Counted from the stretch's first letter, positions 7,001 through 14,364 are shown. The stretch is DNA of 23,697 bases from Thermoplasmata archaeon (GCA_008297795.1 VBQP01000004.1:1-23697), one strand, 5' to 3'. Program-made: numbers and translations. Notes: generated from the sequence alone by a model not told the origin.

Positions 7001-8687
7001 ATATTCTGTTCCAGTTGGAATTCTGGGTTATGTATACCCCATAATTTCCATTGTCTGCAACCTGACAATCACTTATCTGGTTGTGTGATGATGCATGGCT
7101 TATTTCCACACCAAAGTAATGATTATCATGTATGGAATCATTGGTTATCTGAATCCCTGATGAATTGAAGATGTACATTCCCTTTATGTTGTTGTAGAAT
7201 TCGCTGTCAGCAATATTGCAGTTTTTGGCATTTACCATATAAATACCGAATATGGCATCTCCCGCGCTGCATCTGTATATGTTAACGTTATCTGCGTTCT
7301 GTATTTTTATACCATTGTCCTGAGCAGAGATTGAAAATCCTCTGATGGTTACATTGCTTGCCGTTACAAATATGCCGTCTCCGGTTGATGATATGTTTGC
7401 ACCATTTTCGCCCGTAAGGGAAAGAGATTTTGATACCACGCACCCTTCATAATTTCCGGGATGGACATAGCATATGCCGTTATCTTTCAAATCATTTATT
7501 GCATCCTGTATGCTGTCAAAATGGTCTATACCCCATCCGGGGGTGGACGAATTGAAATCATCGTCAACCCAGACAAAGAGAGAGGGTATCATTATCTGGT
7601 ACATGAGAGGGTGGCTATCTTCTCCACCACCGTATATTGAATAAGGCGAATCACCCATGCCGTCTCCGTCGGCATCCTCTCCGCTGTAATCATCCCAGTA
7701 GTTGCCTATGCTCGTATTCCAAATACTGCCACACTCATCATACGCATTTTCCCCATTACCCATTATATTGTTGTGATGGATAAGGTTTCCAGTTGAGGGC
7801 AAAGTAAAGTCCGTTATGTATATTCCGTATCCGATATTACTGTAAATTTCACAGTTTGTTACAGTATTGTTTGACGAGCCGTCTATCCTCAAACCAACTA
7901 TATTTTCCGTTATATTGCATCCCTTGATAGAAGAATTGCTGGTTGCTTTCAGCCTTATTCCGCAGAAGTTGTCGTACATGGTGGAGTTCTTTATTGTCAC
8001 ATTGTTCGAATTTTCGATATTGATGGATTTGTTCTCGTTGTCATAGAGAATGGAGCCCTCCACAGATGAATTTCTGCACCCATCGAAAAATACTCCCCAG
8101 TCTCCCGAGTATATGTATGAATTTACGATGGTGTTGTTGAAAGAATACTGCTCTTTCACACCTATCGGATTGCCGTAAATCGAGCAGTTTATAATCGCAT
8201 TGCCGTAGGTATTGTGAATCAAAACCCCCTGCATTCCATTGTCCATTATCGTGCAATCCTTCAGTGTTGCATCATGCCCCCCGAGGTCGCCGTCTATAAG
8301 AACACCCGACATAAGGCCGTCTGTTATGGTGAAATTTGATATTGTGACGCCACTTGCCATTATGTAAACGGCATTGTGATTCCCTATCCCGCTCAGTAAA
8401 ACATTGCTCTCTCCAACTATCTGCAAGCTTTTGTCAACAAATATATTCTCCTCATATGTTCCATCAAACACATATATTATGTCACCGTTGCCTGCATGGT
8501 CTATTGCCTCCTGAATGCTGCTGTATTTGTCATTTTCCTCATCAGGAATCCATGCAGAATTCACAAAAAGTATATTTCCAGTTGGAAATGCATTGCTGTT
8601 CCCATTATCGATTCCGCCAAGGTTTACAATACCCATTAACAAAAAAGATACAACTACCGCTAGTGCGATCCCGACCCCTCTTTTCAT
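4059..8687 (-). CDS. Giant surface protein: three beta-helix (NosD-like) modules, seven PKD domains, C-terminal membrane anchor
   Basis: A 1542-residue secreted protein, probably cell-surface anchored. It has an N-terminal signal sequence (MKRGVGIALAVVVSFLLMG). Three right-handed parallel beta-helix regions follow, with many short NxxI/NNxI turns. Each opens with an SIQEAI-type segment and closes with a Ca-loop-like motif (GNYWDDYSG... DxDxDGxGDSPY) near residues 330, 590 and 880. Seven PKD domains (FGDG motif each, about residues 920-1505) come next, then a hydrophobic helix (FVMLVAAVGILLVMW) and a short basic tail (RSRKGIWRMR). Many N-x-S/T sequons suggest N-glycosylation. The family role is adhesion or carbohydrate contact; no catalytic residues can be assigned. 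The start at 8687 is chosen from the signal peptide and an AGAGGTG site; the open frame extends 28 codons further upstream without support. The gene heads the minus-strand series and overlaps the HD gene by ATGA. Confidence 0.88.
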   Translation of the reverse strand: MKRGVGIALAVVVSFLLMGIVNLGGIDNGNSNAFPTGNILFVNSAWIPDEENDKYSSIQEAIDHAGNGDIIYVFDGTYEENIFVDKSLQIVGESNVLLSGIGNHNAVYIMASGVTISNFTITDGLMSGVLIDGDLGGHDATLKDCTIMDNGMQGVLIHNTYGNAIINCSIYGNPIGVKEQYSFNNTIVNSYIYSGDWGVFFDGCRNSSVEGSILYDNENKSINIENSNNVTIKNSTMYDNFCGIRLKATSNSSIKGCNITENIVGLRIDGSSNNTVTNCEIYSNIGYGIYITDFTLPSTGNLIHHNNIMGNGENAYDECGSIWNTSIGNYWDDYSGEDADGDGMGDSPYSIYGGGEDSHPLMYQIMIPSLFVWVDDDFNSSTPGWGIDHFDSIQDAINDLKDNGICYVHPGNYEGCVVSKSLSLTGENGANISSTGDGIFVTASNVTIRGFSISAQDNGIKIQNADNVNIYRCSAGDAIFGIYMVNAKNCNIADSEFYNNIKGMYIFNSSGIQITNDSIHDNHYFGVEISHASSHNQISDCQVADNGNYGVYITQNSNWNRIYHNNFINNTAYDICSNNWGSSYEDVLGNYWSDYGGSDANRDGMGDSPYMIDGGGADSYPLMNKITDPPSFVWVNPSFNSTFPGWGLDHFVSIGEAAAEVETGGSAFVFPGVYAENVVLDRDITISGAGSGDAIIEGNGAPAFYITGQNVGVYGFGVRNCWNDAGISIFGLNAGIFDCDVYDSYYGIYVHAVNITLEGCSIHGNSFTGLMMESAQQSKVMNCSIYENNNGVVVSSSSHNAFGRNSITDNSIYGLKMEQFSNHNTFTYNVFENNIYGLYAKQSSSNTIYLNDFLGNVIQASDSGINNWDNSGIGNYWDDYSGSDNNFDGIGDTTYPVPGGTNIDHYPLVRRAGFPVPYFIYIPSDSIDTETDVRFIDMSVDLDGSIVSWTWDFGDGEQSTLQSVTHRYADNGFYNVILEIVDDDGHNGTAETEIYVANVPPYVNFTWIPPDPTDRDTVNFVDTSVDTDGFIVNWTWNFGDGSTGYGKNVTHAYAGNGTYSVILTVTDDDGDLAALEKNVSVWNVPPDADFAYSPLSPSTADMIEFSDYSVDTDGFIVNWTWNFGDGSTGYGKNVTHSYADNGTYAVILTVRDNDNDTDNITKYVNVSNVAPVADLSFIPPSPKDVDTVHFTDESYDTDGSVVAWFWDFGDGYNSTLQNPTHVYTDDGTYTVTLTVTDDDGASDSISKIIEIKNAPPDADFYYVPPSPDDLDNVSFYDTSGDADGSVVAWYWVFGDGNTSHEQNPSHSYKNNGVYTVRLTVTDDDGANDSVIHSIIISNIPPVASFTYAPANITDTDDVVFTDNSSDADGIVVNTTWDFGDGNISYDKNATHRYGDDGTYYVTLTVTDDDGASSSFTSKIVVLNVKPVAAFTYTPEKPQEGKYISFQNLSSDADGVVVNATWDFGDGFIEKDGSVLNHKYAKKGTYTVTLTVTDDDGASSSISKTIVVKGKEETSGFDFVMLVAAVGILLVMWRSRKGIWRMR
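5287..5360. repeat. 74-bp exact direct repeat, copy A (PKD domain 3)
   Basis: This stretch is identical base for base to 5542-5615, 255 bp away, which is exactly one 85-residue PKD period. It encodes the WTWNFGDGSTGYGKNVT core and flanks. Identity at synonymous positions points to recent duplication or gene conversion. Confidence 0.85.
5542..5615. repeat. 74-bp exact direct repeat, copy B (PKD domain 2)
   Basis: Second copy of the 5287-5360 sequence, inside the next PKD domain of the same gene. A similar pair with only two mismatches over roughly 50 bp starts at 4291 and 4546 (PKD domains 7 and 6), also offset by 255 bp. Confidence 0.85.
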
Positions 8688-8692
8688 ATATG

Positions 8693-8699
8693 CACCTCT
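8693..8699 (-). promoter_or_regulatory. Shine-Dalgarno fixing the start of the surface protein
   Basis: AGAGGTG on the minus strand, five bases before the ATG at 8687. A second, stronger-looking AAGGAGG lies at 8714-8720. A T/A-rich element around 8727-8742 may be the TATA box of a leadered transcript. Confidence 0.5.
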
Positions 8700-8774
8700 G
8701 CATTTATAAATAACCTCCTTACACTTAAAGTTTTTTATTTTTATCGGACTTTCAACGGATAAATCTATCAAATG

Positions 8775-8782
8775 TTAAATAG
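8775..8782 (+). promoter_or_regulatory. TATA-like box of the RNase J gene
   Basis: TTAAATAG centred about 25 bp before the ATG at 8803, again predicting a leaderless start. It lies in the 115-bp divergent region shared with the surface-protein gene. Confidence 0.4.
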
Positions 8783-8802
8783 TATTTCGAGGATTCATTT
8801 TC

Positions 8803-10131
8803 ATGGACATTGTTCTTCACGCCGTGGGCGGCTACGACGAGGTCGGCAGGAATATGACATGCCTTGAAATAGGGGATGAGGCAGTCATAATAGATATGGG
8901 CCTCTATCTGGATAGGTATGTGCCCCTCCAGGATGATGAGGAGAAGTTAACATATCAGAAACTCGTCCAGGAGGATGCAATCCCTAACGACGGCTCAATA
9001 TCCCACCTGAGGAAAAAAATAAAAGCGATAATTCTGAGTCATGCCCATCTTGATCACATAGGGGCTGTCAGATGGATGGCATCAAGATACAACTGCCCCA
9101 TCCTGTCAACGCCTTACACAATAGAGATACTGAAGAAGATGAAGCAGAATAAATCATTCGAGTTGAAGAATAAACTTATTACAATCAACCCCAATTCCAC
9201 ATATCGCATTTCGAAAAACATAGGAGTGGAATTCATCCATGTGACTCACTCAATAATACAGGCATCTATGGTAAACATATCCCTGCCGCAGGGCAACATA
9301 CTTTATTCCCTTGACTACAAATTTGATAACCACCCCATCGTAGGAAGTAAAACTAACAAGAAAAGACTGAAGCAACTTGCGAAGGAGAATGTTATAGCTC
9401 TTATTCTCGATTCCACAAATGCAGAGGAAGAGAAAAAGACTTTTTCAGAGTCAGTGGCAAAAGAGATGCTCAGGGACGTGCTGCTGGGAATGGAAACAGA
9501 AGGACATGCCATCATTGTGACAACATTTGCCTCCCATATCGCCAGATTGAAGAGCATCTTTGACATGGGAAAGCAACTTGGAAGGGAAATAGTCTTTGTC
9601 GGCCGTTCCCTCAACGACTACATAGGGGCTGCTGAGAAATTGAAATTTGTGAATTTTTCCAAAAACGCAGAAATGATAAAAAGCACCTTCGGCGCAAAAA
9701 AGAAATTGAAGGAAATGCACGAAAACAGAGAAAAATACATGATAGTGGCAACAGGCGGTCAGGGGGAGCCCAACGCCACCATGTCAAAGATGGTCAATGG
9801 GGAGATTCCTTTCACCATACTCCCGGAGGACTTCATAGTGTTCGCCTGCGGGGTTATACCGACTCCCACCATACAGGCAAACAGGAAGATACTTGAGCAC
9901 AAACTTCACAACCGCAAAGCCAGAATGCTCAAAGATATACATGTTTCGGGCCATGCCTCAAGAGAGGATCTGAGGGATTTGATAAAAATTGTCTCACCGG
10001 ACATAATAATACCCGCCCATGGCAATATGCAAAAATTGGCATCTGCAGCAACTCTCGCATCAGAAATGGGATACCGTCTTGGAAAGGACGTCTACCTGCT
10101 GCAGAACGGGCAGAATGTGACTATAGAATGA
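8803..10131 (+). CDS. Ribonuclease J (beta-CASP metallo-beta-lactamase)
   Basis: A 442-residue archaeal RNase J, close to the family's usual length. It is a cytoplasmic zinc-dependent 5'-3' exoribonuclease that degrades and matures RNA. The N-terminal motif VGGYDEVGRNMT is followed by the metal site LSHAHLDHIGA (HxHxDH, residues 80-85), the later histidine in HVTHSI, and SLDYKFDN at the position of the motif-4 aspartate. The beta-CASP part shows LILDSTNAEE (motif A), HVSGHASREDL (motif B) and PAHGN (motif C). The gene is transcribed alone and ends five bases from the convergent stop of the metallophosphoesterase gene. The bacterial C-terminal dimerisation domain is absent, as usual in archaea. 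Confidence 0.93.
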   Translation: MDIVLHAVGGYDEVGRNMTCLEIGDEAVIIDMGLYLDRYVPLQDDEEKLTYQKLVQEDAIPNDGSISHLRKKIKAIILSHAHLDHIGAVRWMASRYNCPILSTPYTIEILKKMKQNKSFELKNKLITINPNSTYRISKNIGVEFIHVTHSIIQASMVNISLPQGNILYSLDYKFDNHPIVGSKTNKKRLKQLAKENVIALILDSTNAEEEKKTFSESVAKEMLRDVLLGMETEGHAIIVTTFASHIARLKSIFDMGKQLGREIVFVGRSLNDYIGAAEKLKFVNFSKNAEMIKSTFGAKKKLKEMHENREKYMIVATGGQGEPNATMSKMVNGEIPFTILPEDFIVFACGVIPTPTIQANRKILEHKLHNRKARMLKDIHVSGHASREDLRDLIKIVSPDIIIPAHGNMQKLASAATLASEMGYRLGKDVYLLQNGQNVTIE

Positions 10132-10136
10132 TTTGT

Positions 10137-11669
10137 CTATGAAGGATAAACAGTTATTTTCAAAGAGTTCATGGATGGTACAGCAGCAACTGCATCTATC
10201 CTCTCCATTCCGTTTTCTTCCCTCTCCCTCAATATTTTTCCATTGTCAATTTCATAGTCGCCTGCAGGCACATAGAAATGAAGAGTGACTTCAACACCCA
10301 TTTCCAGGTCATTCTCCACATCTGCAGTTACAGTGCTAACAGAGCCGTCATTGGCAGAATATGTACAGTTGAGGCGATACAGAGGGATGGAATATTTGGG
10401 CTCCCTGTAATTGTATGAAACTATTTTTCCGTCATTTACCTCAATCAGGCGATAACCCCAGTATGCATCTTCAGCGCTCAACTCGCTTGCACAGGTGGTG
10501 GTTGTTATATAGAGAGTGCCGTTCTGCTCTGTAATATTATCGTAGTGAACATGCCCGTCGAAGACAGCGCTTACATTATATTTCCCTATCAATTCCAGCA
10601 GTTTCTCCCTCCCGGTATAGTTTCCGTTTTTCAGCAATGAATCATTTCTGGTATCCCATAGCGGATTGTGATGGAGCATGATGAACCTTGCCTTTGCGCC
10701 GGCAGACTGTCTGAGGTCTTTCTCAATCCATTCCATCTGCTCCTCCTGTATGTACCCTCCCCACTGAAGCGGCGCATAAGAAATTGCCCATCTGTCACTG
10801 GCGGGCCAGTCGTATGAGTTTATTGAAGTGAAGTGGTAATCGCCGTAATTGAAGGAGTAATAAAGTTGCCCGATGAATTTTTTCCAGAGTTTGAAACCAT
10901 CCTGCCCTGTCTGAATATACCCGTCATGGTTTCCCGGGCACAGAAATGTGGGCACATCAAACTGCTGCAGTATCTTATAGCATTTTCTGTATTCCACAGA
11001 GTACTCAAGCGGATAAAGTTGCCCGAAAACAAGGTCGCCCGTTATTATTACAAAATCAGGGTTCAACAGGTTTATTTCCTCTACACTTTTTCTCGCTGCT
11101 TTCCAGCCTATGGTTTTGGATATGTCTACTGTCATGCCCCTTGGGTCGCCTATATGAAAATCGGTGAGATGGACAAAGGAAAAGTTGTTCTTGTATTCTT
11201 CGACCACAGAAACAGCCCTTGGCTCCTCCGCCTGGTATTTGCTACCGTCAGAATATGCAATTATGGTTATATTGTAAAGGTCTTCATCAACATTGGGAGG
11301 AACGTGGAGGTAAAGTGACCATAAGCCAGATGTTGAATTGTGTTCGGCATCCATGACGGAAAGGGAAAAACTTTCGCACACCATATCGTAAGCGGTTGAT
11401 ATTTCGCACTCCCACTGCTCAGGAGATTTATCGAAGTTCACCGTGGCAGTGAAGTTATCTCCTTTCTTTATTATAACAGGGTCTGAAAAAAGAGGATAAA
11501 CAATCTTTATTTCCGAATTTGAGAATGTCGAGCCAACAAATGATTCATTTGATTCACGAAATACAGTTTCCATATGAGTTTCGGGGTTGCTAGAGGGAGA
11601 CTGGTTCCCTGCAAGAGGAATGCTCCCAAAAATTAATATGAACGCCAAAAAGTACACTGTCTTTCTCAT
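10137..11669 (-). CDS. Secreted calcineurin-like metallophosphoesterase
   Basis: A 510-residue phosphoesterase with an N-terminal signal peptide (MRKTVYFLAFILIFGSIPLAG), so it acts outside the membrane. An Ig-like beta region (about 50-160) precedes the catalytic domain. The dimetal motifs are TDFHIGD (Asp170, His172), ITGDLV (Asp212), PGNHDG (Asn247-His248-Asp249), MLHHNPLW and DGHVHYD. A further beta-rich C-terminal domain (about 415-510) follows. No membrane anchor is visible at the C-terminus. The substrate is unknown; nucleotidase, phosphodiesterase and phosphoprotein phosphatase activities all occur in the superfamily. It is divergent from coaD, with a TATA-like box 26 bp before the start. 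Confidence 0.88.
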   Translation of the reverse strand: MRKTVYFLAFILIFGSIPLAGNQSPSSNPETHMETVFRESNESFVGSTFSNSEIKIVYPLFSDPVIIKKGDNFTATVNFDKSPEQWECEISTAYDMVCESFSLSVMDAEHNSTSGLWSLYLHVPPNVDEDLYNITIIAYSDGSKYQAEEPRAVSVVEEYKNNFSFVHLTDFHIGDPRGMTVDISKTIGWKAARKSVEEINLLNPDFVIITGDLVFGQLYPLEYSVEYRKCYKILQQFDVPTFLCPGNHDGYIQTGQDGFKLWKKFIGQLYYSFNYGDYHFTSINSYDWPASDRWAISYAPLQWGGYIQEEQMEWIEKDLRQSAGAKARFIMLHHNPLWDTRNDSLLKNGNYTGREKLLELIGKYNVSAVFDGHVHYDNITEQNGTLYITTTTCASELSAEDAYWGYRLIEVNDGKIVSYNYREPKYSIPLYRLNCTYSANDGSVSTVTADVENDLEMGVEVTLHFYVPAGDYEIDNGKILREREENGMERIDAVAAVPSMNSLKITVYPS

Positions 11670-11690
11670 AACTTCATATCTTTAATTCAT

Positions 11691-11700
11691 TTTTAATCTT
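11691..11700 (-). promoter_or_regulatory. TATA-like box of the metallophosphoesterase gene
   Basis: AAGATTAAAA on the minus strand, centred about 26 bp upstream of the ATG at 11669, with no clear Shine-Dalgarno. Confidence 0.35.
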
Positions 11701-11748
11701 TTTGCGGTTCATCACAATTGTAAAAAAGCGCTGTTACATTATATACTG

Positions 11749-12420
11749 ATGAAGGTATGTCTTGGTGGGACTTTCAGCATTATCCATGAAGGACACGAAG
11801 CCCTTCTAAAAAAAGCGTTTGAATGCGGAGAAGTGACAATAGGCATGACCTCCGACCGTCTTGCAAGGGAAATGGGGAAAGAAGTAGCAAGTTACAATAA
11901 AAGAAAAGAGAGGCTGGAAAGATTTATCGCTGAAAAATTCGGCAGAAGCACAAGCATATATCCACTTGATAACCCCTATGGCACTGCCATTGACGAAGAT
12001 TTTGATGCGATTGTTGTTTCTCCTGAAACAGTCAGAGGCGCTGATGAGATAAACAGAATCAGAAAGGCAAAGGGTTTGAAAAAACTGGAAGTGATTCTCG
12101 TACCATTCGTTCTTGCCGAAGATGGGATACCTGTTAGTTCCTCCAGAATAAGGAGAGGAGAAATAAAAGGCAAAAAAAGGCTGAGAGAGCTGTTTGTGAA
12201 AATTGAATCTTCGGATAGAAAAAAAATTGAAGAAGCAAAACACGCCTTCAAAAAATTCCTTCCCCATATTGAAATAAAATTTGAAGGCAGGTCAGCAAAA
12301 GCAGGGGCGGATTACACAGTAGAGTTTTCAGAAGAGGGATGTATAATTAAGGATTCATCTGGCTATGCAACTTCAGGAAGAAATGCAGAGGAGGCGCTTT
12401 CATTCCGTTTCAATCACTAA
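11749..12420 (+). CDS. coaD: Pantetheine-phosphate adenylyltransferase, archaeal type, with C-terminal extension
   Basis: Converts 4'-phosphopantetheine and ATP to dephospho-CoA, the penultimate step of coenzyme A synthesis. The nucleotidyltransferase signature is clear: GGTFSIIHEGH (HxGH, residues 13-16) and VSSSRIRRG (about 130-138, the ISSTxIR-type motif), with VSPETVRGADEINRIRKAKG in between. At 223 residues it is about 70 longer than a plain archaeal CoaD. The extra C-terminal part (about 152-223) opens with KIEEAKHAFKKFLPHIEI, which resembles the start of DUF84/YjjX-type NTPases but is far too short for that whole domain. The gene is alone, with tRNA-Ser(GCT) 45 bp downstream. Confidence 0.9.
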   Translation: MKVCLGGTFSIIHEGHEALLKKAFECGEVTIGMTSDRLAREMGKEVASYNKRKERLERFIAEKFGRSTSIYPLDNPYGTAIDEDFDAIVVSPETVRGADEINRIRKAKGLKKLEVILVPFVLAEDGIPVSSSRIRRGEIKGKKRLRELFVKIESSDRKKIEEAKHAFKKFLPHIEIKFEGRSAKAGADYTVEFSEEGCIIKDSSGYATSGRNAEEALSFRFNH

Positions 12421-12465
12421 CTTTTTATTTTGGTGAAATATTCACTCCTGAAAACCATAAACCAA

Positions 12466-12549
12466 GCGGGGATGGCCCAGCCTGGCAAGGCGCAGGATTG
12501 CTAATCCTGTGGTCGTTCGACCACGAGGGTTCAAATCCCTCTCCCCGCG
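12466..12549 (+). tRNA. tRNA-Ser (anticodon GCT)
   Basis: A class II tRNA. The acceptor GCGGGGA (12466-12472) pairs with TCCCCGC (12542-12548), then discriminator G. The anticodon stem CAGGA/TCCTG encloses TTGCTAA, giving GCT, which reads AGC/AGU serine codons. The variable arm GGTCG-TTCG... forms a hairpin, and the T arm is GAGGG-TTCAAAT-CCCTC. CCA is not encoded. Its 3' part is antisense to the end of the small Cys-rich gene that stops at 12531. Confidence 0.95.
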
Positions 12550-12749
12550 CTTATTTTTAAATTTTCATCAATCTTGCCATCAGGGAGCATGTAATCTGAG
12601 TGATATACTCCTTTCTCCTCCAGACGATATCTCTCGCATCTTTTATAGCCATCTTTCTTTTTGCAATATTCCTCAACCCATCGGCTTTCAAGCAGCCCTT
12701 CATCTGTAAACTTTTTTATCGGGCATAACTCATACCATTTACATACCAC
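12531..12749 (-). CDS. Small conserved-looking cysteine-rich protein
   Basis: This 72-residue protein has the pattern VCKWYELCP (C3, C8), WVEEYCKKK and YKRCERYRLEE, followed by HSDYMLPDGKID. I recall similar short archaeal proteins of unknown function with this C-x4-C...C...C plus LPDG pattern, but I cannot name a family with confidence. Metal binding is plausible. The start is GTG at 12749 under a TATA-like box about 23 bp upstream. The last six residues (SAGRGI) and the stop codon are read from the antisense of the tRNA-Ser T arm and acceptor, so the conserved part ends before the overlap. It lacks a signal peptide. Confidence 0.75.
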   Translation of the reverse strand: MVCKWYELCPIKKFTDEGLLESRWVEEYCKKKDGYKRCERYRLEEKGVYHSDYMLPDGKIDENLKISAGRGI

Positions 12750-12767
12750 AGCCTGTAAAAGTGGTTC

Positions 12768-12776
12768 TATTTAAAG
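12768..12776 (-). promoter_or_regulatory. TATA-like box of the 72-residue Cys-rich gene
   Basis: CTATTTAAA on the plus strand, read as TTTAAATAG on the minus strand, centred about 23 bp before the GTG at 12749. This supports a leaderless GTG start. Confidence 0.4.
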
Positions 12777-12868
12777 TTTCTATTGCTCTCTATCGCTGCA
12801 TTAACCTCTGCAGTGAGATTAATAAATGGTGGAGATACCTCTGCTCTCTTTTTAACTCATCTGCCAAC

Positions 12869-12970
12869 TCACCTGCCAAAAATCCATCTCAGTATTTTCT
12901 CCAGCCACGATTCATGCAAATGATGCCCACCGCCGCCTCCGCCGCCCCCTGCTGCGCCTCCTCCTCCCCC
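12869..12970 (-). other. Alternative-frame C-terminal tail of the propeller gene
   Basis: From the five-G run (C-run 12966-12970 on the plus strand), the -1 frame reads on as poly-Gly and then HHLHESWLEKILRWIFGR, stopping at 12869. This amphipathic aromatic end looks more protein-like than the annotated tail. One extra G, or ribosomal -1 slippage on the G-run, would join it to the propeller. Confidence 0.5.
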
Positions 12971-14187
12971 GAGTTTCCGTCGCCTCCGCCGCTACCACCC
13001 CCTCCGCCCCCACCACCTGCTGACTGTATGATTTTTATTTTCATTGTTTTGCCGATTGTTCGGGCTCCTGTCACTATTACGTTATTCTCGCTGTCAACTG
13101 CAACGCCCCTCATGTAATCGTCGATGTGGTCTGTTACGCATTCGCCCAGAAACATGTCGAGTAATTTTTTGCCTGTGGAGAGAGAGTGAAGGGCTGCATA
13201 GTATTCTTTCTTGCCGTCCAGATATCCTGAAGTTACTATTTCTTCCCCCGTTATGCCTGCACCGTAAAGGAAACCTTTGGAAGTCCCCTGCTCTGCTCCC
13301 ATTTCCCATAAAACATTGAAGTAGGGACCGAGTTTGAGGAGATAATGGCTCTCATCTTTCCCTGATTTTCCAGCAACTATGTATTCCCCGCCCGGCGGGT
13401 TGTATACAATGCATGTTGGCACTTTGTTTCCTGCCATCGTTATTTCCCTTCTTCTCAGCCCTCCGAGTGCACCGAATTTTGTTATCGTCAGGTCAAAATT
13501 TTCTTCGCTACCGCTGCCTGTAAAACCTGCTGCTATTGCATTCCCCTGAGAATCTGAAGTGATGCCCGTATAGACGGCAATCATGCCCTTCCTGCGTATC
13601 GACTTCCACATAATTCTGCCCGTGAGTCCGGAAATTTTCAAAACAACACCCTTAAAAAGGAGGGATGTGATGGAGCCGCCCCCGCCTGCCACAAATATAT
13701 TGCCTTTCCCATCAACTGCAATACCCGATGCAATGTTTATCTGGAATGGAGAATATTTTCTCTCCCAGATGGCATTTCCGTCAGGGTCATATTTTTTCAC
13801 ATACATTATGCTGCTTGTACCTCCGCCTTCGGTAAAAGTTCCTGCAACAATGATATTGTCTTCGGCATCCACCGCAACATCAAAAAAATATCCGTATTCC
13901 CTGCCAAGAATATTTTTCACTGCAGGAGGTGCGACCGGAGTTGCTCCTTCGCTTGTATTAAAAAAATTGCATATCCCGGGCAGGTCAGCATCTGACCACA
14001 ATTCTTTGCCGTTTTTATCATACTTCACGACAATCCCCTTATCCTCCCCCTGGTTCACTCCGCAAACCACAACATTGTCGTGGGAGTCGACTGCAGCCCC
14101 CATGTTGCCAGAGCCGCCTGCAAAATCTTTCTCCCAGAGTATCTCGTAACTGTACCCGTCCCCACCTGTGTTTTTATTATAGGGCAT
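12889..14187 (-). CDS. Beta-propeller (SBBP-repeat-like) protein with Gly-rich tail
   Basis: A 432-residue protein of repeated blades of the type GxxVDSHDNVVVCG, VAVDAEDNIIVAGT, IAVDGKGNIFVAGG, GITSDSQGNAIAAG and VAVDSENNVIVTG. Each is followed by a K-Y-D-x-x-G-x-x-x-W segment, which fits the seven-bladed SBBP/NHL-like propeller type. No signal peptide or membrane helix is seen, which is unusual for this class. After the last blade comes an almost pure glycine stretch (about 391-402). In the annotated frame the tail then becomes EEEAQQGAAEAAVG and stops. The next frame would keep the glycine run and end in HHLHESWLEKILRWIFGR, so the true C-terminus is uncertain. The function is unknown; binding or scaffold is the usual inference. 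Confidence 0.75.
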   Translation of the reverse strand: MPYNKNTGGDGYSYEILWEKDFAGGSGNMGAAVDSHDNVVVCGVNQGEDKGIVVKYDKNGKELWSDADLPGICNFFNTSEGATPVAPPAVKNILGREYGYFFDVAVDAEDNIIVAGTFTEGGGTSSIMYVKKYDPDGNAIWERKYSPFQINIASGIAVDGKGNIFVAGGGGSITSLLFKGVVLKISGLTGRIMWKSIRRKGMIAVYTGITSDSQGNAIAAGFTGSGSEENFDLTITKFGALGGLRRREITMAGNKVPTCIVYNPPGGEYIVAGKSGKDESHYLLKLGPYFNVLWEMGAEQGTSKGFLYGAGITGEEIVTSGYLDGKKEYYAALHSLSTGKKLLDMFLGECVTDHIDDYMRGVAVDSENNVIVTGARTIGKTMKIKIIQSAGGGGGGGGSGGGDGNSGEEEAQQGAAEAAVGIICMNRGWRKY

Positions 14188-14338
14188 ATTTTCACATACA
14201 TATAATAAATCATGCGTTTAAAAGGTTTTTAAAAATTTCAGATTATACAGAGCGCAAATATCTTCGCATTCACGGAAAAATGTCCACAATGCATAGGGCA
14301 CAGCAGGGACTTCATTTTCATCCTTCACCCATAAAAAA

Positions 14339-14346
14339 TTAAATAG
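14339..14346 (+). promoter_or_regulatory. TATA-like box of the priL-priS unit
   Basis: TTAAATAG (within an A/T-rich tract from 14332) lies about 22-26 bp before the GTG at 14365. An in-frame stop at 14344 excludes a longer protein. Confidence 0.45.
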
Positions 14347-14364
14347 CGATGCAGATGCTATGAT

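Noticed and set aside
8688..8771. A 28-codon N-terminal extension of the giant surface protein
   Set aside because: It would bury the signal peptide. The ATG at 8687 has a Shine-Dalgarno and begins a normal signal sequence.
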